Origin: JAMZMI01 sp963848175
GTDB taxonomy: Bacteria > Bacteroidota > Bacteroidia > Cytophagales > Cyclobacteriaceae
Direction: 5' to 3'
Assembly: GCA_963848175.1 (NCBI GenBank)
Contig: CAWKCO010000006.1
Span: forward strand, 491,971 to 555,970
Length of the DNA: 64,000 nt
The notes below the pieces were generated by a model. That model searched no databases and had not been told where the DNA came from. It saw only the letters and a program-made list of their open reading frames with translations. The stretch's first letter is position 1, and each line of letters begins with the position of its first letter. Below are positions 47,816-57,025 of the stretch, piece after piece. Made by a program: the position numbers and the translations under genes.

Positions 47816-47851
47816 TTATATTTTCAGATTCAATAATAAACGGACACAACT

Positions 47852-49249
47852 ATGAAGGACATTTTGAAAAACGGATTATTGCTTTTTGCAGTCGTAGTAG
47901 CCAGCCTACTCGTTTCCTGCGGTGCAGAGGAAGACAATCCCTCAGACTTGAAGAGCAAAAGAAATGACATAACCTCTTTTTCTATAGAGGGGGGATGCTT
48001 GGGTGGTAATATCACCGGCGATATCAACAATGACAATAACACAATTAGAATCACAGTGCCATTTGGTACTGATGTAAAAACATTGGCTCCAGTCGTGGAG
48101 ATCTCTGACAAGGCCGTACGTGACGCCAGCATCAGAGAGCGAGCAAAATTTTACTACACCCGGTGACTTATACTGTCACTGCTGAAAATGGCGCTACACA
48201 AGATTGGATCGTGATTGCACGAGTAGCTGCTGCAGGCTCAGAACCAAAGCTTACTTTGAGTGAGTCGGTTTGGGAGTTTAGCGTCGTAAATGGAGGTATT
48301 CCAACGTGGTTTACTGCGAATGGTGAAGATGGACTAGCGTTTGGGAATGGTCATTTTTATGTAGGTAACAATCAGGACAAAGTGATCATCTTAGATCCTG
48401 TAGATGGCTCCATTTTAGATACCCTTTCATTTGTCGGAATAGACGGGGGAAACTTGAAACTGTCAGATGTTGAGACCAGCGCTGATGGCTCTATTTTGGC
48501 GAGTAATGTGGTGGACAACAATGGAACGGCCACTTTCAAAGTATACCGTTGGGCAGATGAGAGCAGTGCCCTGAGGTATTTATTGAGTATACTTTTACTG
48601 ATAAAATCAGACTTGGGAGATAATCTTTCAGTGGTTGGAGACGTAACTGGAGACGCAGATATTTATACAGCTTTTGGAAGAAATTTCACTGCGGGAGTAA
48701 GAGGTACTGCTGCATACAAATGGGAAGTGCGAGGAGGAGTTTTAGACGGAAACACCGAAGGTAATCACCGGTCAGGGCTTTGGTATTTCTGGTTTTGGTT
48801 CAAGAGCACATGCTACTGCACTGAGTGTTGATGATGAGACTGTATGGGTCAATGGAAATGATATTGATGTTGCTCAAATATCACGTGCAGACAGGAGCAA
48901 TAGTCGCTCAAGCTTCCTAATGGAGATAAAACCTTATTTGATGGTTTTCACAATCAGTTTACGCTATTCACTCTTTGTGACAGGACGATCATGGCAGCAG
49001 CTTTCCCAAGAAGCTCGAAAGGAAAGCCGCCTTGTAGTGATAGATGTGACCAAGGGATTAGATAAGGTAACTAAGGCTGATGTGTTGTCCTCAGCCGATT
49101 TTGTGGGAGGTACAGATACTGCCAATGCTGATGCCAGTGGAAATGCTGCTGTGAACGTAGTAAGCGAGGCAGAAGCAGAAATTTATGTATTGGTGACGAA
49201 CCAAGCGCTAGCCAAGTTTAAGTTGACGCTGGAAATCCCATCAAACTAA
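47852..49249 (+). pseudogene. Second DUF5018/DUF4623-like lipoprotein, multiply frameshifted
   Basis: Paralogue of the 46076 gene with one repeat. Lipobox SLLVSC, then NDITSFSIEGGC and VPFGTDVKTLAPVVEISDKA. Near 48118 and 48162 two single-base insertions break the frame; correcting them gives VTPASESEQNFTTP then VTYTVTAENGATQDW. Further pairs lie near 48570 and 48610 (restoring EVFIEYTFTDKIRLGDNLS) and around 48760-48990 (VQGFGISGFGSRAHATALSV, then FTLFTLCDRTIMAAAFPRSS). The end ESRLVVIDVTKGLDKVTK to TLEIPSN is open. Joined length about 465 residues. Compensating indels 40 bases apart are more like sequence errors than decay. Confidence 0.8.
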
Positions 49250-49287
49250 AAGACATTTCATTTTAGAGTTGTTGAAAAAGAAGAATG

Positions 49288-49322
49288 GGCGTCCCGAATA
49301 GTGTTGGACGCCTATTTTTTTT
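49288..49322 (+). terminator. Terminator after the second DUF5018/DUF4623-like gene
   Basis: Stem GGCGTCC (49288-49294) with GGACGCC (49306-49312), loop of 11, followed by TATTTTTTTT. A typical intrinsic terminator before the first GHL10 gene. Confidence 0.85.
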
Positions 49323-49425
49323 GACTTGTGAAATTGATCATCGTCAAGCTCATTCCCGCAGGGAATCTTTTTCATCTTGTATCATGCGCCCCTTAGAGGC
49401 AAAACAGATATTAAAAATCAAAAAA

Positions 49426-50600
49426 ATGAATTTGCTCCAAAACAGATTTGTATCACAAATGCTATTGATAGTGATACTTGGTTTTTTTGTTTGCTCCTGC
49501 AATCAAAGCACTAAGAATACAGCCGTAGCTACCGAAAAACAGGAAGAAGCCATTCGAGGCGTTTGGCTCACCAATGTGGCTAGTGAAGCTTTGCTATCGA
49601 AGGAAAATATTGAGGAGGCGGTAGCACTTTTAGATTCCCTCGGATTCAATACCATTTTTATGGTCACTTGGAATCGTGGCTATACGTTGTATCCAAGTGC
49701 TAGCAGCCAAGGCTGTGACGGGTTTTGAAATCGCCCCGGTTTTTGAAGGGCGCGATCCGCTAAAAGAAATGATTGAGGCAGCTCATGCCAGAGATATCAA
49801 GGTGTTTGCTTGGTTTGAGTTTGGCTTTGCCTCTTCCTATGGGCAAAAAGATGGAGGGCACATTTTAAGAACTAAACCTGAGTGGATTTCGCTGGATACC
49901 AATGGTGAAATCACGTCCAAAAATAATTTTCAATGGATGAATGGCTATCATCCAGAAGTGCAACAGTGGTTGACTGATATGGTCACTGAAGTGGTACAAA
50001 ATTATGACATTGACGGAATACAGGGAGATGATCGCCTGCCAGCCATGCCGGTGAACAGTGGCTATGATGAATATACCAAGGCGCAGTATAGAGCAGAGCA
50101 CAGTGATAATGATCCTCCCGCCAATGAAAAGGATTTTGATTGGGTAGAATGGCGAGCCAAGCGCATGACTTTGTTTTTACAGAACCTTTATCGGAAAGGT
50201 AAAAGCCATCGACAGCACGTGCATTGTTTCTATGGCGCCAAGCATTTACCCATGGAGCAAGGAAAACTATTTGCAAGACTGGCCTACATGGTTGCGTCAG
50301 GGTTATGTGGATGTTGTTTGTCCTCAGGTGTATCGCTATGATATGGAGGCATATTCAAGAGCACTCAAAGAAATCGTAGATTGGCAAGTAGCTCCATCCG
50401 ACAGAGCGAAACTCTTTCCTGGCGTCTTGCTGCAAGTGGATAAGTACAATCCTTCTACAGAATATTTGAAAGCGATGATCGATGAAAATCGATCCTATGG
50501 ACTGAATGGTGAGGTTTTCTTCTTTTATGAAGGCATCAAACCTTTTAAGTCTTTTTTTAAAGAGACCTATAAGGAGAAGGTCGCTTTCCCGAAGTTTTAA
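49426..50600 (+). pseudogene. GHL10-family glycoside hydrolase lipoprotein, two frameshifts
   Basis: Start MNLLQNRFVSQMLL, lipobox GFFVCSC. The family 10-like (GHL10, PF02638) barrel starts at AIRGVWLTNVASEALLSKEN, breaks near 49698 (continuing VLAAKAVTGFEIAPVFEGRD), has the conserved DIDGIQGDDRLPAMP, and breaks again near 50196 (continuing KVKAIDSTCIVSMAPSIYPW). It ends with GLNGEVFFFYEGIKPF at 50600. Joined length about 390 residues. E. coli DigH of this family is a glucosaminidase acting on peptide-free peptidoglycan strands, which would fit a GlcNAc regulon. Close paralogue of the next gene. Confidence 0.85.
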
Positions 50601-50623
50601 CGAGCAAAAAATCAGTATAGACG

Positions 50624-52354
50624 ATGAAAAATTTCACAAAAAAACTAGCCAGGATCAGCACATTGTGTGTGCTGATGGTGTGCACGCTTATTTGGAGTGG
50701 CTGCACGGAAGATGTGGCTGAAGAAAAAAGTAGCGAAAATGATATTCTCTCTTTCACATTCGAAGGGGTAACAGGCAATACAGGAGCGGTCATAGACAAT
50801 GAAAAACAGAACTTGTGATAGATACACTGGCTGAAGGATCGAGTGTAAAGAAGCTCGATACCTATCATAGAAGTGTCCGAAGGCGCGACGATTTCACCTG
50901 CATCGGGCGAGGAAAAGGACTTTACCAATGTGCAGGTCTATGTGGTGACGGCAGCAGATGGAACCAACAAGGTTTATACGGTGCAGGTCGCAGTAAGAGA
51001 AAAAGTGGTAGTGGTCACCAACTAGTGCCGATAATAAATTCAAGAACTTTGTGCTATCGGATATCTTTATCAGGGGAGAGTTGGATGGAAATACAATCAA
51101 TGCCTCTGTGCCTTATGGTACAGATATTTCAGATCTAAAAGCGACTTTTTTAATTCATCCAAAGGCATCAGTGACCCTTGCTTCTGGTGAGACTCAGGAT
51201 TTTTCTAGTCCAGTGGTCTATGAAGTCACTGCCGAGAATGGTGATAAAGCCAGCTACACAGTGAATGTGACAGTTCAACCTCAAGATGTAGGAGTTCGCG
51301 GTGTATGGCTGACCAACGTAGATAGCAATGCGCTCAATTCTAAGGAAAATATTCAAGATGCTGTCGATTTGTGTGCGGAGCTAAATATCAACACTATTTT
51401 CGTAGTGACATGGAACAAAGCATTGACCATGTATCCAAGCAAAGTGGCAGAGTCGATCACAGGGAAGTTGATTGACCCACTATACACAGGTCGTGATCCA
51501 CTACGTGAACTGATAGATGCGGCACATGCCAAAGACATCAAGGTACTTGCATGGTATGAATATGGGTTTACGGCCTACAATGGTAGTCCAGGGCCAATAC
51601 TCACAGCAAAACCTGAATGGGCAGCAAAGAATAAGGACGGTGAGCAGTTGGTAAAGAATGGATTTTATTGGCTAAATGCATTTCTACCAGAAGTACAGCA
51701 GTTTATGATTGACCTGATGACTGAGGTGGTGGAGGAATATCCTGACATTGACGGTGTACAGGGCGATGACCGTTTGCCGGCCATGCCATCCGAAGGTGGA
51801 TATGATGATTATACTGTTCGGCTTTATAAAGCATGATCATGGCGGACAAGTCTCCTCCAGAAACGGCAAAGAATATTGCTTGGTTGCGATGGAGAGCGGA
51901 TTTGATTAATGAGTTCGGGAAGGCACTTTACGACTCTGTAAAGGCCGTAAATCCAAATGCAATTGTAGCCATGTCTCCAAGTCCTGGGAGTTTTGGATAT
52001 GACGAGTATCTTCAGGATTATGCGTCATGGGTCAATGATGGCTATTCAGATATAGTGAGCCCTCAGCTTTATAGAAGAGAAAATCAAGGGCTGAATATTT
52101 ACAAAAATTTACTTTCCTCGCAACTCAATTTAATTGATGCGGATAAGCGAAAGACGTTTTTTCCTGGCTTGCTGCTTATACCTGGGGGTTACTTACCGAG
52201 CCAGCAGTTTATAGCTGATATGATCCAGGCCAATAGGGCAGAAGGTGTACAAGGAGAAGTATATTTCTTTTATACAGGATTTACAGATACCAGGGCACAA
52301 AAAGTTTTGAAGGCCATGTACCCCGCCAAAGCCATTTATCCAGACTTTTTGTAA
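50624..52354 (+). pseudogene. GHL10-family glycoside hydrolase with DUF5018-type repeats, frameshifted
   Basis: Lipobox TLIWSGC, then two DUF5018-type repeats like those of the 46076 and 47852 genes; the first (NDILSFTFEGVTGNTGA) is scrambled between about 50815 and 51040 by several indels, with pieces such as ASGEEKDFTNVQVYVVTAAD visible in other frames. The second (FVLSDIFIRGELDGNTINAS) is open. The GHL10 barrel follows: GVRGVWLTNVDSNALNSKEN, DIDGVQGDDRLPAMP, a break near 51830, then NAIVAMSPSPGSFGYDEYLQ to 52354. Joined length about 575 residues. The barrel is about as long as its neighbour's, so the repeats are an added binding module. Confidence 0.85.
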
Positions 52355-52390
52355 TCATAGTTGTTTAATTGTTTTAGTTGTTTAGTGTGT

Positions 52391-52421
52391 GCCCATCCGT
52401 TGTTTACGGGTGGGCTTTTTT
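52391..52421 (+). terminator. Terminator after the GHL10 genes
   Basis: Stem GCCCATCCG (52391-52399) with CGGGTGGGC (52407-52415), one G-T pair, then TTTTTT. It isolates nagB, which has its own promoter and operator. Confidence 0.88.
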
Positions 52422-52460
52422 GTGTTTCTTAAATATTATATTTCTCATGACTAAGTATAA

Positions 52461-52497
52461 TGTGCTCGTGCACATACAAAATATTTTACTATATTTG
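52461..52497 (+). promoter_or_regulatory. nagB promoter with a LacI-family operator
   Basis: Operator TGTGCTCGTGCACA at 52461-52474 matches the element before the symporter operon and lacI/susC. A Bacteroidota -7 box, TATATTTG (consensus TAnnTTTG), is at 52490-52497; the operator then covers the -33 region, so binding would block RNA polymerase. Only one site is seen here, against two at the other promoters. Confidence 0.75.
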
Positions 52498-52534
52498 GAG
52501 TTCAATTCTGTCGATCTATTCAAACATTAGAAAT

Positions 52535-54448
52535 ATGACCATCATTGATCATCCCCAAACCAAATTCGAAAAAATTCCTGTAAGCGTATTTGAAAAGAGC
52601 GCAGAAGGAGCACGTTTTGTTGCAGAGCAAATTGCCACATTGATTCGAGACAAAGCCAGTCGCGGAGAAAATGCCGTTCTGGGATTAGCTACTGGAGCTA
52701 CACCTCTTTCTGTATATGCAGAGCTTATTCGCATGCACAAAGAAGAAGGCCTCAGTTTCGAAAATGTGATTACTTTCAACCTAGATGAATATTTGCCTAT
52801 CGCAAGGGATTCTAAGCAAGGGTACAACTATTATATGCATCATCATCTTTTTGATCATATCAATGTACCAAAGGAGAACATCCATATTCCAGATGGTGAA
52901 TTGAAAAAAGAAGATGTTACTAAGTTTTGTGAGGCTTATGATGCGAAGATAGATGCTGTCGGAGGTATTGATATTCAACTTTTGGGTATTGGTCGTACTG
53001 GGCACATTGGTTTCAACGAACCAGGCTCTCAATATCATTCTACAACCAGAGCGGTGAAGCTTGACCCGATGACCATTAGCGATGCGACTCGAGAATTTAT
53101 AAAAGAAGAGTATGTGCCTCGTATGGCCATCACCATGGGCATTAAGAGTATTTTCAAGTCAAGAAAAGTCTTTTTGCTGGCTTGGGGAGAGAAGAAAGCT
53201 GAAATCGTAGCAAAAGCTGTAGAAGGTGAAATTACGAGCGATATTCCAGCGTCATACTTGCAAGAGCACTCCAATGTGAAGTTTGTTTTAGACGAATGGG
53301 CAGCAGAAGACCTAACACGTTTTAAGCACCCTTGGTTGACAGGCTTTTGTGAATGGACAGATGCGCTAAGAAAGCGTGCTGTTATTTGGCTGAGCCTAAA
53401 GCTAGAAAAGCCAATTCTCAAATTGACTGATGCCGATTATAAAGAAAATGGTTTGGATGAGCTTCTGCTTTATCCTAATTATTCTCAGCAGCTCAATGTT
53501 GAGATTTTCAATAAGCTACAAAGAACAATCACAGGCTGGCCGGGCGGTAAGCCTAATGCGGATGATACTAACAGGCCTGAGCGTGCAGAGCCTGCTCGCA
53601 AGCGTGTGATCGTCTTCAGCCCCCACCCAGACGATGATGTGATCTCTATGGGTGGCACATTGCTGAAGCTCGTAGAGCAAGGTCATGATGTGCATGTAGC
53701 CTACCAAACTTCAGGAAACATTGCTGTGTTTGATGATGATGCTCTGCGTTTTGCAGAGTTCGGAATGCATTTGGAAGCTGCTTTAGGAGGTGGAAATACT
53801 GTTTTGGCGGAAGCCTATGAAAAAACAGTTGGTGCTTTGAAGGATAAGAAGCAGGGAGACGTTGATCATGAAGTCGTGCGCAAAATCAAAGGTTTGATTC
53901 GTCGAGGAGAGGCAGCTGCTGGTTGTAGATTCTGTGGTGTGCCTGAATCAAATGTCCATTTCCTTGACCTTCCGTTCTACGAAACAGGTGGTGTAGAAAA
54001 GAATGGATTGAGTCAAGCGGATACAGACATTATTATCAAGCTATTCCGTGAGGTAGAGCCACATCAGATTTTTGCTGCAGGTGATTTAAGAGACCCTCAT
54101 GGTACACACAAAGTTTGCTTGGATGCCATTTTCGCTGCTTTGAAAGAAGTGAAATCAGATAAATGGACGGCAGATTGTAACCTGTGGCTATACCGTGGGG
54201 CTTGGCAAGAGTGGGACATTGAAGAAATCGAAATGGCGATTCCTTTGAGTCCAATGGATGTGATGAAAAAGCGCAAGGCCATCTTCAAGCACCAGTCACA
54301 AAAAGATCATCCAGTATTCCCAGGTGAGGACAGTCGAGAATTTTGGCAAAGGGCTGAAGACCGAAATAGTACCACAGCCAAAATATATGATAAGCTAGGA
54401 CTTACGGAGTATGAAGGGATCGAAGCTTTTGTCAAATACCCTTTTTGA
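52535..54448 (+). CDS. nagB: Glucosamine-6-phosphate deaminase fused to a LmbE/PIG-L deacetylase-like domain
   Basis: 637 residues from the ATG at 52535 (MTIIDHPQTKFEKIPVSVF). An ATG at 52460 is in frame but lies at the operator, so it is not the start. Residues about 1-270 are NagB: LGLATGATPLSVY, the catalytic FNLDEY, LGIGRTGHIGFNEPG. From about residue 355 a LmbE/PIG-L-type domain follows (VIVFSPHPDDDVISMGG, LRDPHGTHKVC), whose PHPDD motif binds zinc. This fused form is common in Bacteroidota. NagB converts GlcN-6-P to fructose-6-P and ammonia; the second domain may deacetylate GlcNAc-6-P, although that is not shown. Intact. Confidence 0.93.
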   Translation: MTIIDHPQTKFEKIPVSVFEKSAEGARFVAEQIATLIRDKASRGENAVLGLATGATPLSVYAELIRMHKEEGLSFENVITFNLDEYLPIARDSKQGYNYYMHHHLFDHINVPKENIHIPDGELKKEDVTKFCEAYDAKIDAVGGIDIQLLGIGRTGHIGFNEPGSQYHSTTRAVKLDPMTISDATREFIKEEYVPRMAITMGIKSIFKSRKVFLLAWGEKKAEIVAKAVEGEITSDIPASYLQEHSNVKFVLDEWAAEDLTRFKHPWLTGFCEWTDALRKRAVIWLSLKLEKPILKLTDADYKENGLDELLLYPNYSQQLNVEIFNKLQRTITGWPGGKPNADDTNRPERAEPARKRVIVFSPHPDDDVISMGGTLLKLVEQGHDVHVAYQTSGNIAVFDDDALRFAEFGMHLEAALGGGNTVLAEAYEKTVGALKDKKQGDVDHEVVRKIKGLIRRGEAAAGCRFCGVPESNVHFLDLPFYETGGVEKNGLSQADTDIIIKLFREVEPHQIFAAGDLRDPHGTHKVCLDAIFAALKEVKSDKWTADCNLWLYRGAWQEWDIEEIEMAIPLSPMDVMKKRKAIFKHQSQKDHPVFPGEDSREFWQRAEDRNSTTAKIYDKLGLTEYEGIEAFVKYPF

Positions 54449-54528
54449 GCGTAAGTTTGATGCAATGGAATAAGTGATTACAATCAGTAGTATTGTTTAC
54501 TCACAAAAAAAATAGCTCAACCAGCTAT

Positions 54529-54566
54529 AGAGCCTGTTTGGATGGTAGCACCATCTGGCAGGCTCT
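54529..54566. terminator. Terminator between convergent nagB and hemH
   Basis: Stem AGAGCCTG (54529-54536) with CAGGCTCT (54559-54566) and an inner hairpin GATGGT-agc-ACCATC. Followed by TAAAATTTT. Likely works in both directions between the convergent genes. Confidence 0.75.
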
Positions 54567-54587
54567 TAAAATTTTCACTGGATTGTC

Positions 54588-55598
54588 TTAACTCCTCGCC
54601 ATCTCCGCCAGACACTCAATCCAAAGCGGGTCGTCGTTTAGACTTTCGACCAAATCCCAGCGTTCGCCACCTGCTTCTGTAAAAGCATGCTGATATTCCT
54701 GCCCTACCTCAATAGTTGTTTCCAGACAATCCGAAACAAACGCAGGAGAAAACGCCAGTACCTTCTTCTTCCCATCTTTAGCCAATTGAACGAGCACTTC
54801 ATCGGTGTATGGTTTGATCCAAGGGTCTTTTCCCAGTCGCGACTGAAAGCAAGATGAGTATTGGTCTTCTCGCAAACCCAATTTGGCTACAACCAAACGA
54901 GTGGTCTGGAAGCACTGAGCACGATAGCAGTATCGGTTTTTATCATGAAAATGTTCACAACAGCTACCCAACTGGCATTGATTGCCGACAGAACCTTTGA
55001 GAATTTGTCTCTCGGGTAAACCGTGGTAGCTAAATAGATAATGGTCATAATCACACTGATCCATCCAGATTTTAGCTTTCTTAACTATCGTGTCGATGAA
55101 CAATTCGGACTCCAAAAACTGGGAAGTAAATTTTATTTCAGGGATGATTTGCCAAGTCTTGGTGATGTCCATCACCTGCTCTATCACAGATCCTGTACTA
55201 GCTGAGGCATACTGCGGAAAGAGTGGAATCACATGAATGCTACTTACATTCTTTGACCTGAAGTACTCTAAACCCTTTTCAATCGAAGGATTTTGGTAGC
55301 GCATGGCATAAGTCACTTCATACTGATCGCCCAATGCCTCGGCTAAAGGAGCCAGAATGTCTTCCGTATAATATTTTAATGGAGAACCCCTCTCGTTGAA
55401 AAGTTTGCGGTATTCCGCAGCGGACTTTGGCCCACGAAAGGGCGCAATGATTAAGTTGACCAAAAGCCAACGAGGGATGGTTGGAATATCAATTACTCGT
55501 TTATCAAATAAAAATTCTCGGAGGTATTTGCGTACATCTGAGACACTCGTAGAATCTGGAGTGCCCAAGTTGACAAGTAAAATGCCTTTTTTGCTCAT
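54588..55598 (-). CDS. hemH: Ferrochelatase
   Basis: 336 residues. Inserts Fe2+ into protoporphyrin IX, the last step of protoheme synthesis. GILLVNLGTPDS at the N terminus, the metal-binding His in LFSYHGLPER, the Glu in CLETTIEVGQEY and the SGC-type region SSCFQSRLGKDPW are all present. A Cys cluster (QCQLGSCCEHFHDKNRYCYR) after the catalytic His may hold an Fe-S cluster or be structural. It is the downstream partner of the VTT gene; start and stop overlap (ATGA at 55595-55598). Confidence 0.95.
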   Translation of the reverse strand: MSKKGILLVNLGTPDSTSVSDVRKYLREFLFDKRVIDIPTIPRWLLVNLIIAPFRGPKSAAEYRKLFNERGSPLKYYTEDILAPLAEALGDQYEVTYAMRYQNPSIEKGLEYFRSKNVSSIHVIPLFPQYASASTGSVIEQVMDITKTWQIIPEIKFTSQFLESELFIDTIVKKAKIWMDQCDYDHYLFSYHGLPERQILKGSVGNQCQLGSCCEHFHDKNRYCYRAQCFQTTRLVVAKLGLREDQYSSCFQSRLGKDPWIKPYTDEVLVQLAKDGKKKVLAFSPAFVSDCLETTIEVGQEYQHAFTEAGGERWDLVESLNDDPLWIECLAEMARS

Positions 55599-56200
55599 TG
55601 TAAAATATTGGTTTCCCAGACAATGAATGCATAAGTAGCGAAACGAAGAAATCTGGTACTAGTAAAAAGTAAAAATCTGGTGAATGGATACTTGACCGCA
55701 CCGGTAAGCATACATACTCCTGCAAAAGGAATGGGAGTAAGCGCCGCTACGATGATGAGGAAACCTCCGAACCGAACGAAATGTTTTTCCGCCTTTTTGA
55801 GGTAGTTTTTTCTAACTGTTTGATATAGGGGAGTTTCGCTGAATCTGCTGCCAATGAAGTATCCAATGATCCCAGCCAAATATGAAAGAATGGCCAGAGC
55901 CGCTACATTTTGTACATAAATGCCAACTTCTCCCGCTCGCAAGCTCCAAATCATAAAGAGCTCTGGAGGAATAATTCCAAAAATCACTTCCGACCCGAAG
56001 AACACTGAAAAGATAATCCCTGGTCTTTCGTAGTAGCTGCCAAGGAGTCGTTCGAGAGTAAAATCAAAATGACTGGAAAGATAAAAGTAGCCTCCCACGA
56101 TCACAGTCATCCACATCAAGCCTTTCAAAAGATTGATCAGTAAAAACTTGATTCTCCCCGTCTTCAATTTTTTTTCTAAAGGGGCACTGTGGTTTGACAT
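55595..56200 (-). CDS. VTT-domain (DedA/YqaA-like) membrane protein
   Basis: 201 residues with about five helices. The family pattern is visible: EVIFGIIPPELFMIWSL, then LSYLAGIIGYFIGSRFSE, and the conserved FGGFLIIVAALTPIPFAGVC. Relatives are half-transporter-like flippase or ion-coupled proteins; the exact role is unknown. Overlaps hemH by four bases, so both are translated from one message. Confidence 0.8.
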   Translation of the reverse strand: MSNHSAPLEKKLKTGRIKFLLINLLKGLMWMTVIVGGYFYLSSHFDFTLERLLGSYYERPGIIFSVFFGSEVIFGIIPPELFMIWSLRAGEVGIYVQNVAALAILSYLAGIIGYFIGSRFSETPLYQTVRKNYLKKAEKHFVRFGGFLIIVAALTPIPFAGVCMLTGAVKYPFTRFLLFTSTRFLRFATYAFIVWETNILQ

Positions 56201-56265
56201 GTTCGCTGGTTTTCCGTGGATTTAAACCCGAAATTAACTGGATTTGTTGCCCTCAAAAAATAAAA

Positions 56266-56925
56266 CTAGTCCTTTTCGATGGGCGACTCTGTTTTGGCTT
56301 GTTTATTTAGTGTGGAAGCGTTGTTCTTCACATTATTGGCAAGTACCACTTCCCAATATGGATCTTGTAGATCGGTATATTTTCCGTGTAGATCGGTAAT
56401 CATGATTTTCACCGCGTAGTTCAGCCTATTGATGGCATCTTGATGGTAGTCCTTTCTGTTTTTTGGGTGTGAAATAAAAAACTTCACAATAGGAAAAGTC
56501 ATCGTTCTGAATTGGCCTAGTGCTGGGCTGGCTATTACTTTTTTCTTTTCCAAAGCTGCTATAGTCCTATCACTGGCAAGTGCCACTTGTTCTAAAAGTT
56601 GAGCATAAATCAGTTTATGCCCTATTTTCGTGGCTCTATATTTTTCTGCGTCCTCATTGCATTGAGAAGACAGCACCCGTAGACTGGGCAAACACATGCT
56701 AGCTTCTGTATATACATCTGGTTGCCAAAGAATTTCTCTGAAAGTGAAAATGGAAGGGAGTAGCTCCGTGTCATAGTCGCTATCTGAGCGTAATGCCTCT
56801 ATGGTGGGTTTGTCTATTTCCGCTATACGAGCCGTACCAGCAACTAGCGTGAAAGCTAGCGAGCGCTCCTCTCCCTGATCGAGAATGTCGGTAAAATTCC
56901 AAATTTCATTTAAAGGAATGCGCAT
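56266..56925 (-). CDS. Conserved hypothetical protein, function not recognised
   Basis: 219 residues, soluble, largely helical, no signal peptide or clear motif. Notable stretches are WNFTDILDQGEERSLAFTLV and the ALSSQC-like LRVLSSQCNEDAEKYRATKI. The C terminus is charged and low in complexity (NKQAKTESPIEKD). It lies between the CheC-like gene and the VTT gene, all on -, but gaps of 65 and 100 bases allow separate transcription. Confidence 0.7.
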   Translation of the reverse strand: MRIPLNEIWNFTDILDQGEERSLAFTLVAGTARIAEIDKPTIEALRSDSDYDTELLPSIFTFREILWQPDVYTEASMCLPSLRVLSSQCNEDAEKYRATKIGHKLIYAQLLEQVALASDRTIAALEKKKVIASPALGQFRTMTFPIVKFFISHPKNRKDYHQDAINRLNYAVKIMITDLHGKYTDLQDPYWEVVLANNVKNNASTLNKQAKTESPIEKD

Positions 56926-57025
56926 TGTTTGTCTCTGTCGCTAGTGAAAACGACAAATTAATCAAACATCAGGGAATGGGGAAAATTCGGGTATAGAAGA
57001 AATGTAAAAATTGACTTAAGAGCTC

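Noticed and set aside
52460..52534. Upstream ATG at 52460 as the nagB start
   Set aside because: It overlaps the operator and precedes the -7 box, and the residues it adds (MCSCTYKIF) are unlike NagB; the ATG at 52535 gives the normal N terminus.
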